A stretch of DNA of 64,000 nucleotides from Multifurca ochricompacta (Eukaryota; Basidiomycota; Agaricomycetes; Russulales; Russulaceae), in assembly GCA_022496185.1 (NCBI GenBank), contig WTXG01000108.1, positions 60,563 through 124,562 of the forward strand, given 5' to 3'. The translations under genes and the position numbers were made by a program. Below the pieces are notes generated by a model. The model was not told the DNA's origin and did no database searches. It saw only the letters and a list, made by a program, of their open reading frames with translations. This document shows positions 35,172-47,235 of this stretch, one piece after another. How positions within the stretch are numbered: the first letter of the stretch is position 1; each line of letters opens with the position of its first letter.

Positions 35172-35795
35172 TGCTGTATTGCGCATTCCGGACAGACCGG
35201 CCCGGCCAGAGGAGAAGGATCTTAGGAGTGTCAAGATCGCACTCGGATACAAGATTATCGCCGGTTCATTCGCGGCAACTCAAGATGCTTCGAATTTTGG
35301 TTTCACGTTCGGAAGAGTAAACGCATTTTATATCTCCATTATCATCTTATTTGTTTCGATTTTATGCAAGCGCGACTAAAACCATTACAGTTGTACATTA
35401 CAGTTCCGCTCCTTTCGCGCGCCCCTTTGTCTTGCATTCTTTGCCTTGCATTTCATTCTGATTGACTTGTAGTTTACATTGTATGCTCTCTGGCCAGATC
35501 TTTGGCCTCTAGTTTCGACTTTACTGTCTTATGTCTCCTATATTTACTCCTATAGCTAAAATGTATAAAAACCTTAGTAGTTTGTTCAGAATCAGCATCC
35601 AGTTTTGATCCCTTCTATCCACTTGTCTGCTTCGACTCAGTTCTCACAAAAGCGAACTTAAAAATCGCTTTTACTCTTATTCGCGCTCGCTCTGCTCTTA
35701 GGTCGATCTTTGTGCTATCGCCAACTGTACCGGCAAATTCAGCTCGCCGTACCGGACTAACACCGGTACCCCCTATCTATAGTCTATTCCCTCCA
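35172..35795 (+). repeat. 5' LTR of copia element
   Basis: A 624-bp repeat starting tgctgtattgcg and ending ccctcca, hence TG...CA ends. A TATA-like tataaaaacctt near 35566 is the likely promoter. It matches the 3' LTR along its whole length with scattered substitutions and small indels, most of them in its first half. Confidence 0.93.
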
Positions 35796-35810
35796 GGTTA
35801 TGGGCCCTGG
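35796..35810 (+). other. Primer-binding site (half initiator tRNA type)
   Basis: Directly after the 5' LTR comes ggttatgggccctgg. It resembles the complement of the anticodon arm of initiator tRNA-Met (ggttatgagccc), the half-tRNA priming used by Drosophila copia and some fungal elements. One mismatch would be a G-U pair. Confidence 0.65.
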
Positions 35811-35896
35811 AGTTGCAAATTAAATCAAGAAACTAGCCGAATTTCTAAAGCACGTATCCCTAATCTACCCGTTATCGACTTATCACTTTCGCCGAT

Positions 35897-38800
35897 ATGA
35901 GCATCGATTTACGCACCAACGTCGTCAAGTTAGCCGTGGATGGCTCGAACTGGGTCACGTACCGAGACAAGATGCTTTGGACATTCGACGCAAATCAATG
36001 GGACGAACATCTTACCCATACCAACGTTCCCGCTTCCTACACTCAAGCTGGCGTCGTCAATGGCATGACTCCGGAGCGCCGCTGGAGAGTAGAAGAATCC
36101 GCCTTCAAGCAACTGATCGCAGTTACAGTTCCCGACCACGTATTCAACCGAGTCAAAGTCAATACAACTGCCATGGAGGTATGGGATGCTGTGAAGAAGA
36201 TTTACCAGACGCGATCAGAGTTGGTACTGATCGAGATGAGCAACAAGCTGAAGAACGCGACGTACGACGAAACCGAGGACATTCGCACGCACTTCACTAG
36301 GATGCACTCTATGCGGGAGGATCTATCAGCCAACGGGAAGACTCTCAGTGATCAAGAATACTATGCCATTCTCATCAATTCCCTCCCCGCTTCATATGAA
36401 AACACTAAAAACGCCATCAGTTCAATAGGGCATTTCACCACTGCCGCTATCACCCCGGATGGCGTCATCGGCTGGCAACCGATGAGTACGATCGACGCGT
36501 TATCAAGAACGGCAAGGGCAAGTCTGGCCCAGAAGAAGCACTCGCAGCAAACGCGTCGAAGAAGAAGGACAAGCGCAATATCGAATGTTTCTATTGCAAG
36601 AAGAAAGGGCACTACAAGTCTGAGTGCCGGATGTTAGCAGGCAGTAACCAGTTGCAGTTGCAGGCGCCAGGACAAGCTAACAACTCCAGAGGGCGCAACA
36701 ACCACAAGGCTGTGGAGAGCGCAAGTCTATCCAATGCGGACATTGAAGCATGGGCCGCCATTGAAGAAATCGACGACACCGATTTTACGCCGCAATCGGC
36801 TTACAACGCCGAAAGTCAAGTCAAACGCTCAGAAGTTGAGGTCGAGTTATACGACTCAGGAGCATCAAGACACATGTCTCCCTATCGAGGGAAATTCACC
36901 AATTATCGCACCATTACCCCGCGTCCTATCTTAGCAGCTAACAATCGTATTTTCTATGCGATAGGCGCCGGCGATCTGCAGATCGAAGTTCCAAACGGCA
37001 ATGCCACTACCCCAGTTCTCCTACGCGACGCGCTACACACGCCAGAAATGGCATTTACCATTATCTCGATCGCCCGGATCGCCGCTGCCGGTTCATCAGT
37101 CTCTTTTACCAAGGACGCATGCAAAATCACGAACAAGTCGGGCAAAGTCATCGGCACCATCCCGACAAGCACCAACGGCCTGTACAAGGTCGAACACGCT
37201 TCTTCCGCCATTTTCTCTACTGTTGCTGCAAGTGCAGCAGAACAAGTCGACATTCACGCCATGCACCGGCGTCTTGGCCACATCTCGGCAGACTCCATCC
37301 GAGGCCTCATCCGCAGCAACGCGATCGAAGGCGTCAAACTCATCGACGACGGATCTCCGATTATCTGTGATTCATGCGAGTACGCAAAAATGACTCGCAA
37401 GGCAATCAGGAGCGAGCGAGTTGCTCCTCCTGCGAAGAACTTTGGAGCAGAGGTCACTCCGACGTCTGGGGACCCTCTCCTATAGCCAGCCTTGGAGGAA
37501 GAAGATATTATGTGACTTTTACAGATGATCACACTCGCTACACGCGAATCAACGTCCTGCGCACCAAGGACGAACCTTTCAGCTTATCGCGCCTTTGCAG
37601 CTTGGGCGCAGACACAACATGGAGCGACTATCAAGGCTCTCAGATCTGATCGCGGTGGCGAATTCACCGGATCAGAATTCACCAAACTCTTGCAACAACA
37701 AGGCACAGAACGACGTCTCACAACTCACGACACCCCGCAGCACAACGGAGTGCAGAATCTCTTAACCGCAGACTCCTCGAGCGCGTGCGGGCTTTCCTCC
37801 ACCACTCTGGCCTGCCCAAATATCTTTGGGGCGAGGCACTCTTTCACGCGGTTTGGCTTAAAAACCGCACCTCCACTAGGGCTCTTGGACGACAACTCCT
37901 TTCGAGAAACTCTACGGCAGCAAGCCAAATTTATCAAACGTTCCAGAATGGGGACAACGCGTTTGGGTCCACTCCGATGCAGGCTCAAAATAGACGCACG
38001 CGGCATAGAAGGACATGGGTCGGATACGATGCTGATAGCACTCATGCCCACAGAATTTATTGGCGCACAAGAATTCCGTCTCGGTTGAGCGGAATGTCAA
38101 GTTTGTAGACCCTAACGTTACGGTCTACAGCAAAGCGCCGCGCTTTATTGCATCACAGCAAGTACAAGCCCCGGCACCACCACCTCCTGCTCCAGCACCA
38201 CCCCCAACGCCATCTACGCCATTGTCCAGAACACCACGCGAACCTCCACACCTTCCCCGCCAGGAGGAATGCCTTCCGAAAAGGCACCTCTTCTACCCAC
38301 CACTTCCCCTCAAGGCCCGCAACCACCATACGCTACAGAAAGCGGCGAAGAAGAGATGCCTGATGAAGAGGCACAAGATTACTATACACCCTCCCGACTC
38401 CGGCGCCGCCATCGAGGGACAAAGGCAAGAGCAAAGAACCAGCACCCGAACCAACGCGCAGGTCAACGCGCACCTCAAAACCTCATACTACATCACCGAA
38501 AACTTAGAGGCGAAGCATCGCCTTACGAAGAACAAGAGGATCCAAGTACTGGCAGTGAACGGCACGCCGGTACTACCATCCCGACTGGCCCAGATACAGC
38601 GCTTCTAGCGCCATAACCCTGAATTCGCTTACTCCGCAGATTGCGAAGACGCTATGGAGGCCGCCATCAACGATATAGAAGGCGACCCGAAGACACTCTC
38701 AGACGCGCAATCCCGGCAAGATTGGCCGAAATGGCAGGAAGCCATGGATCGCGAGATCAACACACTCGAGAAGGCCGGAACTTGGTCTACAGTCCCGCGC

Positions 38801-40235
38801 CCCGCTGGCAAGAACATCGTTGGCAGCAAATGGGTTTTCCGCATCAAGCGGAAATCAGACGGCACCATCGAAAAGTACAAGGCACGACTCGTAGCTCGCG
38901 GATTCACCCAGAGATTTGGGGTGGATTATTTCGACACCTTTTCCCCCGTGCCAGGCTCGCAAGCTTTCGCACTATCCTCGCCTTGGCCGCCGCACGACTG
39001 GGAGATCGACAGCTTCGACTTCAACGGGGCATATCTAAACGGCGAGCTCGACGACAACGAAGACATTACATGCAATCACCCCCGGTTACGACACTCAAGG
39101 GGAGTCCGTCAAACATTTACACAAGTCCCTTTACGGCCTGAAGCAGGCCGGACGCAAGTGGTACGACACACTGTACCGCGCTCTCAACGACCTAGGCTTC
39201 CGCGTCAATGAAGCCGACCCCGGAGTGTTTTCCACTCGCAGCAGAGGACACCTGACCATCCTAGCAATCCACGTTGACGATTGCATTATCACAGGCAGCT
39301 GCGAAGCGTTTATCACGGAATACAAGCAGAAGCTCAACAACCGTTATTCCCTCACGGACCTTGGTCCAGTCCACTGGCTCTTGGGCATCAAGATCTCGCG
39401 CAACCGTAACGCGCGAACTATCTCACTCTCCCAGACAGCCTACATCGACACCATTCTCACCAGATTCGCACTTAGCGATTCAAAACCGTACGCAACCCCA
39501 ATCGTCTCAGGGGCATACTACAACAAGTCCGACGCGCCGAGCGACGCTACTGAAGCGGCGCATATGAAGAAGACACCCTACCGCGAGGCTATTGGCAGCC
39601 TCATGTACGCCTCTGTCGCCACACGACCCGACATCACCTTCGCCGTATCAACGCTATCTCAATTCCTCGAAAACCCAGGTGAAATCCACTGGCAAGCAGT
39701 GAAACGAATCTTTCGCTACCTCAACGGTACCAAGTCATACAAACTCACTTATGGTAATCAAGCGCACGACCTTATTGGATACACGGACGCAGATGGAGCG
39801 TCACAAGAACACCGCCACGCAATATCCGGCTTCGCTTTCCTCATCGACGGCGGAGCAGTCTCTTGGGCTTCGCGAAAGCAAGAGCTAATTACACTTTCTA
39901 CTGCAGAAGCCGAATATGTGGCCGCAACTCATGCAGCCAAGGAGTGCATTTGGATGCGACGCCTTCTCAAGTCCCTATTCGATATCACACTCACTCCGAC
40001 ACCCTTACTATGCGACAATCAAGCCGCAATTCGACTTGCAGAAGACGACAACTACCACGCGTGCACCAAACATATCGACATTCGATTCCACTTTATTCGC
40101 CAAACGATTACCGACAAGCAAATACAACTCGAGTACTGTCCCACAGAAGACATGACCGCGGACATCCTTACGAAGGCGCTTCCCAAGTACAAAGTCGCCA
40201 CTCACATTCAAAACCTTGGGATTTGTCGCGCTTGA
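35897..40235 (+). pseudogene. copia Gag-Pol, frameshifted
   Basis: The ATG at 35897 begins a Gag of the retrotran_gag/UBN2 type. The frame is lost before the CCHC zinc knuckle (CFYCKKKGHYKSEC), which lies in another frame near 36590. The protease motif YDSGASRHMS is near 36850. The GAG-pre-integrase HRRLGH...CDSC follows at 37265-37380, then integrase pieces with SDVWGP and RSDRGGEF; the frame breaks just before the expected catalytic Glu (near 37752). Reverse transcriptase starts near 38700 (GSKWVFRIKRKSDG), is broken near 38960 and 39090, and resumes with IHVDDCIITG at about 39270. RNase H includes YTDADGA and LSTAEAEYVAATHAAKE. The stop is TGA 40233-40235. At least four frame breaks make it non-functional. 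Confidence 0.92.
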
Positions 40236-40242
40236 AGGGGAG
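40234..40242 (+). other. Polypurine tract
   Basis: Nine purines, gaaggggag, lie immediately before the 3' LTR and overlap the pol stop codon. This is the expected priming site for plus-strand DNA synthesis of the retrotransposon. Confidence 0.8.
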
Positions 40243-40871
40243 TGCTGCATTGCGGATTCTGGACAGACCGGCCCGGCCAGAGGAGAAGGATCTTAGGAGT
40301 GTCAAGATCGCACTCAGACACAAGATTATCGCCGAGTTCATTCGCGGCTACTCAAGATTACTTCAAAATTATGGTTTTATGTTCGGAAGAGTAAACGCAT
40401 TTCTTATCTCCATTATCATCTTATTTTGTTTCGATTTTATGCAAGCGCGACTAAAACCATTACAGTTGTACATTACAGTTCCGCTCTTTTCGCGCGCCCC
40501 TTTGTCTTGCATTCTCTGCTTCGCACTTCATTCTGATTGACTTGTAGTTTACAATGTATGATTCTCTGGCCAGATCTTTGGCCTCCAGTTTCGACTTTAT
40601 TGTGCTATCTCCCCTATATTTACTCCTATAGTTAAATTGTATAAAAACCTTAGTAGTTTGTTCAGAATCATTATCCAGTTTTGATCCCTTCTATCCACTT
40701 GTCTGCTTCGACTCAGTTCTCACAAAAGCGAACTTAAAAATCGCTTTTACTCTTATTCGCGCTCGCTCTGCTCTTAGGTCGATCTTTGTGCTATCGCCAA
40801 CTGTACCGGCAAATTCAGCTCGCCGTACCGGACTAACACCGGTACCCCCTATCTATAGTCTATTCCCTCCA
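40243..40871 (+). repeat. 3' LTR of copia element
   Basis: A 629-bp repeat starting tgctgcattgcg and ending ccctcca, matching 35172-35795 with roughly 5% differences by eye. Its right end directly adjoins minus-strand coding sequence resembling wax synthases. Confidence 0.93.
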
Positions 40872-41830
40872 TATCCCTACCTGGGAAAGGTTTGGATGAC
40901 CATGACCACCCGATTCCACGTTGGTTCCAGAAGAGATCGAAGCCATCGGTCAAGACGTTTGAGATGGTTAAAGGACGTTCAACGGGTGTATCCTGGTCCT
41001 TCAAAATTTCATACTTCCTTAACGGTTTCTTGATGAACGTCCATTCGAATGACCTCATCGTCATAAAAAACATTGACGCCTGTGTAAAAGTTTCAGCAAA
41101 TTGGCACACAGAGCTGAGTATTTAATAGCGATCACACCACAAACGAAAGGTTACAGAAATTGAGCCGTTCAGCGTTTCCAAGTCCGAGCTGTTGTGCCAG
41201 CCAAATGGAATAATTGTGTTGCAAAAACCCTCCAGGCTTGCCACAGGATAAAAGGGTAGTAGGGAAGATCTAAGAATAAAAGTGCGGGGAAGGATGGTGA
41301 GCACTCCACGTGCATAATAGCTCAGAAACAGAGGCTAGACAGCAGAAAACGTGAAAGGCTGACGATGAGCGAGATCTAGAAGGTCTGGGAGTATGACGAA
41401 CATTGAGCGACAGCGGACTCGGTCGACGACTGAGAGGGTCAGCTTTGCCTGAATCGTTTGCGCCGAACTAAATACTTCCGCCAATAGTGACCAGAGCAAC
41501 CTCCTTGGTTTTGCATCGAGTCCGGACCGCGTCAGTACACAAATGAAGAAAAAATAAACCCTGTTGTGCACGCGGCACGGAATGAATTAGTATTTTTTGG
41601 ATTTAAGAATTTTAGAATGAGGCCATTCAACGCAATAGAGTCAAAATCACCTGTCCATACGCATACAAGAAAAATACAGAAGCGATATTAATCATGTTCC
41701 AGGTTGCTTGCAGCCGTTTCTTTAAGACGATTTCCAGACTCTTGAGGGAGGCAAAGTTGGAGTTCTGAAAACTGACCGTGGGGAGACTGTAATCCATGAG
41801 ATGATAAAACCAATGAGGGTCATCTTTCAT
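40872..41830 (-). pseudogene. Wax-synthase-like acyltransferase fragment, cut by copia
   Basis: Minus-strand exons read toward the LTR. The clearest (41109-40872) contains MRSFEWTFIKKPLRKYE, LKDQDTPVERPL and FDLFWNQRGIGWSWSSKPFP, which resemble the segment before the catalytic half of fungal wax synthase/MBOAT-type proteins. Upstream, 41830-41627 (MKDDPHWFYHLMDYS) and pieces at 41571-41335 include hydrophobic segments and could be earlier exons. The frame ends at 40872 where the copia LTR begins, so the C-terminal half with the expected His/Asn active site is absent and is not found on the far side of the element. I infer a gene truncated by the insertion or a linked rearrangement. Family assignment is tentative. 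Confidence 0.45.
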
Positions 41831-42051
41831 TACGATTGAATCCCTGCCATTATGCGACTAATGATATTAAGCGGGCAAAGAAACAAGTCACAACTACCAA
41901 AACCCTCACACATCAGCCCTCATTCTATTACTAAAAAATTGAGTACACAGAAAAACGTACCATAGATCCTGGCCTTAGATTTTATCCACAGAGAAGATGT
42001 CGGCTGGTGTTTGACGCACTCAGTAGCATTTGAAAACGCCCCCCAAAAAAA

Positions 42052-42141
42052 TTCGGATACGGGGAATCGAACCCCGAGCTACCGCGTCCAAGGTTTAAAA
42101 CCCATGAGAGGCGGTAATGTTAGCCGTTACACCATATCCGA
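42052..42141 (-). tRNA. tRNA-Glu (CUC) with 18-nt intron
   Basis: The reverse complement folds as a tRNA. The acceptor stem is TCGGATA/TATCCGA, the D arm is GTGTAACGGCTAAC (very close to other eukaryotic tRNA-Glu), the anticodon stem is ACCGC/GCGGT, and the T arm GGGGTTCGATTCCCC has the standard TTCGATT loop. The anticodon loop CTCTCA|C is split after position 37 by the intron TGGGTTTTAAACCTTGGA, the normal place for nuclear tRNA introns. The spliced length is 72 nt. A and B box sequences (GTGTAACGGC, GGTTCGATTC) are internal. Confidence 0.93.
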
Positions 42142-42235
42142 CTTCTCCGATAAGTCATGTTAAAAATATATAAATCGATATAATGCGATGCAGGCGTTGA
42201 AAAAGGAGACTTTTACGATAGTTCTTCTCTAATCT

Positions 42236-44336
42236 CTAAGAAGATACCAGCCTTAAGACAGCGACAGATTCTACATGTGCAGTCTGTGGAAAGAGGTCAA
42301 AACCTCTCAAGCTTTCCAACCGGTATTTTCCCCTGCCCTTTCTCTCTGCGTCTTCTTCCGCGGACCAGGTTATAATCTGGCCGACGTCCCTGGCTTGCGT
42401 GTGTACGTTACAACTCACATACACAACGGTTTGGGCGCCAAAGGCAAGAAGTTGTCGTATGAACTTTTCATCACACCCCTTGCGTGGAGGATCGATCACA
42501 AGCGCAGTGAGCGCAGAAGGAAAATCTCCGACGACGTCAAAGATCTGCGCCGCATCACCCGCGCGGAAGGTGACCTTATCAGAAATGTGGTTGAGCGCAG
42601 CATTGTGCGTCGCGAAGCGGATCGAGTCCGCGGAGAGCTCGATGCCGGCAACTTTTGTGAAATGAGGTGCGAGGGTGAGCGCAAAAAGGCCAGCTCCACA
42701 GTAGGCGTCCACGAGGTGGGTCGGGGATGGGGCGTTCGGTGTGGCTGGGAAGATGGCATCACGGACGTATGAGGTGAGAGGGACGAGAACAGAGTTATTG
42801 TTTTGGAAGAAAGAGCCGGCTTGGTAATCGAAGAGTAGGTCCCTGACCCGTTCACGGACGGTCGCCTTGTGGTCCGTGATACATACGTGATTATCTTCGA
42901 CGGCAAGTTCGGTGGTGGCCGTCGGGGAGTTGCCGCCCGGGATTTCAAGAGAATCGCGTAGTAAGAGGGATACACCTTTCTTATACGTGTATATATTTCT
43001 GCGTGTTTCCCAGTCAGCATTAAAAAAAAACATTCAAGTCAGATCTACACGGGACGCTTACTTTGCGATGTTTTCACGCATTGGAGTGTAAGCCTGGTTC
43101 AGAACTGGAGTTGCAATGGGACATTCCTGTAATATTAGGGAAATCCATAATCCGAGCGAACTCGCACGGCGGATATGTCATACCTCAATGTCCATCACAA
43201 CCCGTTTGCCGATTTGATTGAAACCAATCTTCAGCCAAGGCGGCTTTTCCTCCTCACTCGTAGGCGGGCCTTGTTTCTGTAACTTTTTCGGAGGCGGGTC
43301 AAAGTGTGGTGTGATTTTGGTGCGATATCCATACTGTAGAGGGGAGGGAATCGTTGATTGTATGGTTGGTATTGATGTCTCTGGGAGATCTAGGGCCACG
43401 ATCATTAGCCGAACAGTGGAGGAAAATGGAAAATGGAAGGAGACTAACTGGAGTAGGTCCCGTAAGCTTTTACAACAATGGTGCGCTTAAGATCGAGCTG
43501 TGTCTCGTAGGAGAGCATCTGAGGCAAAGCGATAAGGCATCATCATCGAAAAGCATATCCAACTGCTTGAAAAAGAGGACCTCACCTGATATTGGCACCC
43601 GGCGCATGTCCCAAAGTACTTGCACTTGACCCGGCTCATGTCTCGCAACTCAGAATTGGGAACCTCAACACTAATTAGGTCGGCAAAGGAGTGCATCTTT
43701 GCATGCCTGTAAACACGAGCGCGAATAACCTCCCCAGGTAAAACGAATGGTACGACAACGACCCAGGGACGCTTCGGGAGAGGGGAAATGGCAAGTCCAT
43801 CACCTACTCGAGTGAGTTACGTCAAGATACACGCGAATTATGCAGGGGGAGAAAACATAGATCGAAGATGTGACACGACGTGCTCGAACTCGAACAGTAG
43901 AGAGTTAAAGTTCTGCACAAACCTTGGGATAGGACATACCGCTAGATGAAATGCTCGAGACCGTGAGCTGGACTTCTTCCCTGAAGCCGAACGGTGATTC
44001 CCATGCCGTGCCATCCGTCTCTGATTGATCCACAAGTTCTTTTCCTAAAAGTGTAATAACTTCACGAGAGATGACGTCTTGAGAAGAACCAGGTTCTGGC
44101 GGGGTCTGTTTCCTTTTCTTATTTCGCTTGAGTGCGGCATTCAGGCTTGCCCCGCCTTGAGAGATAGAGGAACTCAAGCGAGGTTTTTTATCGGCGGGCT
44201 GAAGAGAGGGCTGAGGTGGTGATCCCGGCCTAATTTTTGAGGATGAATTTTCCATGAGAAGCTGAGCGATCCTTCTACTAGTACTGGTACGAGTACGAGA
44301 AAAGAGCATCTCTCGAGGACGGTCGATCGAGGTCAT
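42236..44336 (-). CDS. TRM2: tRNA (uracil-5-)-methyltransferase, TRM2 type
   Basis: SAM-dependent enzyme expected to make m5U54 in the T loop of tRNAs. ATG at 44336 (MTSIDRPREM), stop TAG at 42236. The N-terminal exon is basic and low complexity (LKRNKKRKQTPPEP). A TRAM-like segment (VPFVLPGEVIRARVYR) and a Cys cluster CKYFGTCAGCQYQ follow near 43580-43800, as in RumA/TRM2 proteins. Then come YGYRTKITPHFDPPP and KIGFNQIGKRVVMDIEECP. The large last exon (43033-42236) carries the methyltransferase fold: VDAYCGAGLFAL (SAM motif), GIELSADSI, VIDPPRKGCDE, and YVSCN with the catalytic Cys. At least four introns are inferred. It ends 94 bp upstream of the tRNA-Glu gene on the same strand and starts 244 bp from the divergent MAM3-like gene. 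Confidence 0.9.
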
Positions 44337-44580
44337 GCTCCTCCCAATCCACTATTTGGTTTAACCACGTGATGAGCTATTCACCTTCACGAGCTCGCGG
44401 TCGCGCCTCGCGCATTTTGGGTTCTCCAGCCTCGGAGAGTTCATTCTTCTTCTTTACTCTAAGGCGCTTGACCCTTAAAATTGATTCACCCTTACCCTCA
44501 GGGCTAGGCTCAGCCCATAAGCCGTAATTTATAAAGCGCCGATTGTTCCTTTTTCTTTCTTTTCGTCTTTCCCCATCAAC
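44337..44580. promoter_or_regulatory. Divergent promoter region TRM2/MAM3
   Basis: These 244 bp separate two divergent start codons. They include a CACGTG word (accacgtgatg at about 44368), GC-rich stretches, and a pyrimidine-rich ttcctttttctttcttttcgtctttcc just before the MAM3-like ATG. The shared-promoter role is inferred from geometry. Confidence 0.45.
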
Positions 44581-46941
44581 ATGGTTTTCTTGGTCACTTT
44601 ACCCGAAACTCGCGTGTTTCCATTTCCGAATGACGAGGTGGCCACCCCGAACACGAACATGATCATGCACGGGGCAGGGGAAGAGCTCGGCTCACCAGAA
44701 TTTTGGTGGAAGATGTTTATTTGTACCTTCTTGGTGCTGCTAGGAGGTGTCCTCGCTGGGTGCGCGTCCTTGCCTTCCTCCTGCCCCCTGCCCTTTTTAC
44801 ATGCCCGGGCTTAAAATAATGCACGCTATTAACGCCTGTTTGCTTTCCGCGGTGACATCAGGTTAACCCTCGGACTCATGGGTCTCGATGAGCTACACCT
44901 TCGTGTGCTTTCCACATCATCCGAGGATGAGAAAGAGAGGAAAAACGCAGCAGCAGGTCAGTCTCAGTCTCGTTCTGACCGGCCTGGGTTATGGGCAAAA
45001 AATTCTGATAAGCCGGCCAAAAAAGTTTTGAGGCTGCTTAACAAGGGTCGTCATTGGGTACTCGTGGTAAGCGACTTGGGCCTACAACTTTTGCGCTCTT
45101 TTTGCCAATTGATTATCGCAGGTCTTACTGCTAGGCAATGTCGTGAGTATCGTGCAAATGACGTCCATGAATTCACCTCGGGCCTCACACGGAATGGTAG
45201 ATTGTAAACGAGAGTTTACCCATCTTCTTGGACAGTGCGGTGAGAATCGGTGGACGTTTTTCCCGGTAATACTCTCTAAACGGTGTAGATTGGGGGAGGG
45301 ATTGCCGCCATTGTTATCTCAACGACTACGATCGGTATTTTGTCTATGCATGTCATCGATTTCATGTGCGAAAAACTTATCATTTCATCTAGTCATATTT
45401 GGGTATGATGTTCCTTTCTTATTTCTTGATCAAGTCCTTTTTACGAATCACTTTTGTATAGAGAGTACGTATACGTTTACCCTTTACCATTTCTTAATCC
45501 CGTGCAAGAACTAATAATCACCATATCAGAATCATCCCCCAAGCTGTCAGCGTACGCTATGGCCTATCTATCGGCGCTCGTTGCGTGCCAGTCGTCCTTA
45601 CACTCATGTACCTTTTTGGTTCGCAATGCCATTATTCCTTTTCTTCCACGCCCAACTCATCACGCACTCCACTACCATTAAGCCCCAATCGCATGGCCAA
45701 TAGCCAAGCTCCTCGACCTCGTCCTCGGCAAGGGCGACGTACACACATATAAAAAAGCAGAACTCAAGTCCTTCTTGCAATTCCATCGCACGGGCGAAGA
45801 GCCATTGCGCGACGATGAGATCAGCATTTTGAATGGTGTCTTGGAACTCAACACGAAGAGAGTTGAAGCTATCATGACCCCAATGAAGGTTCGGGTGCTC
45901 ATTTAGTGGATACGTGGCAGCGTAAGCGATCACTACTGACCCCCTGCTGGTATACGCAGGACGTCGTCACCCTCAGTTCGGACGCTATCTTGGACGCAAA
46001 GGCGATCGAATTCTTGTGCGTATTGGTGTCGCAAGTTTGATGTCGAGTGGATATATACTGATAGTGGCGAGATAAGGCTATTGAGTGGATATTCTCGCTT
46101 CCCAGTTCATGAACCTGGGAACCCGCTGGCTTTTTCGGGTTTGTTGCTAGTAAAGAAGGTTAATCCCCGACAATCCCCACCTACGCCAAATATTAGCCGC
46201 AGTATTAATAACTTTTTCTTTTTTCTTTTTTTTTTTTTTTGACAGCTACTCAGCTATGATCCATCACAATGCTGGCCTGTGTCAAAATTACATATCTCAA
46301 TCTTACCCGAGGCAAAACCATCGATCAACTGCTTCCAGGCGCTAGACTACTTGTACGTACCGCTCTCCACTCTCCGCCCCCGCTCCCGCGGTTCTTTTTG
46401 AGGAAACGTTTGGCAACGTGTTACCATTTTCTCATCCTAAACACGCAGCCAGACCGGTCGTGCGCACCTTTTGCTTATCAGCAACACACCTGGTATCGCT
46501 GGCGGTGCGATAGGTGTGATCACCCTCGAAGGTACGTCGCAATTACGAATGGACTTTTTTTAACAGCTGACGGACGGGAGGGCACGCGCGCAGATATCAT
46601 CGAGGAGATCATATCGGAAGAAATCGTCGATGAGACGGATCAGTATGAGGACAACCAATCCAAGAGACGGGCCAAGCGGATGACTACGGCCGCCGTCATG
46701 CGGGGGTACGTTTTTTTTTCCATCTTCTCTACCTTTATGATAGTCTCGCTCAGGACTGACTGATGATGGCTATGATTTGTGATCTTGGTGATACAGGATT
46801 GTCGAGCGGGAGCGCAGGTTAGACGTGACAAGTCCAAACACCAACGATCGCACGCCGTTGTTGGGGATCTCTCCCGGGACTCTCGGGCTTGGGGTAGGTG
46901 ATCATACTGCGAACGGAGTTGCATATGGGAGCGTGCGGTGA
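44581..46941 (+). CDS. MAM3: DUF21/CBS membrane protein, MAM3/CNNM family
   Basis: Polytopic protein of the CNNM/Mam3 family linked to Mg2+/Mn2+ handling in vacuolar or plasma membranes. ATG at 44581. The first hydrophobic segment (MFICTFLVLLGGVLAG) joins after an intron to LTLGLMGLDELHLRVL, the hallmark of the DUF21 domain. Further short exons give VLRLLNKGRHWVLV, VLLLGNV, IVNESLPIFLD and IIPQAVSVRYGLSIGARC, then VVLTLMYLFAPIAWPIAKLLD. The CBS pair begins with TKRVEAIMTPMKDVVTLS (about 45855-45985), continues with YSRFPVHEPGNP, and ends with GGAIGVITLEDIIEEIISEE. The tail holds TPLLGISPGTLGLG. The stop is taken as TGA 46939-46941; a final intron starting at the same gtgagt and a short extra exon is possible. 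About ten introns are inferred. Confidence 0.88.
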
Positions 46942-47235
46942 GTCCTCCGCCCTCGTGACATACTCAGCGGCACTATCGTGGGACCTCCTTGGTATCATCA
47001 TCGCGGTTTTCATGTCATCCACCATACAGTAACGATTTATACGTAAATGCGTGCAAAGACTCCACTTCTGTAGACTCTTTTTTCTTTTTTCTGTTTGTTG
47101 TGTACCTCTCTAGTTCATGGTAATCAGTTGTCGTTCTTAAGACTCAGCAAGACCCGTCGATGCACAATCTAGCTCGCGCAACCGCACCTGTAACGACGGG
47201 GGTGAACGGATTCAGTGAGCATTACGTCACCCTAT

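Larger units (their letters stand above)
35172..40871 (+). mobile_element. Ty1/copia-type LTR retrotransposon, defective
   Basis: The element has two LTRs (35172-35795 and 40243-40871), a primer-binding site, a gag-pol region in copia order (gag, protease, integrase, reverse transcriptase, RNase H) and a polypurine tract. Total length is about 5.7 kb. By eye the LTRs differ at roughly 5% of positions. The flanking pentamers ttggg (left) and tatcc (right) do not match, so it may be a product of recombination between elements or have lost one flank to deletion. Several frameshifts make it non-autonomous. Confidence 0.93.

Noticed and set aside
35002..35379. 125-codon plus-strand frame crossing 35172
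   Set aside because: It runs from unclassified DNA into the 5' LTR, so it is a chance fusion across an insertion boundary.
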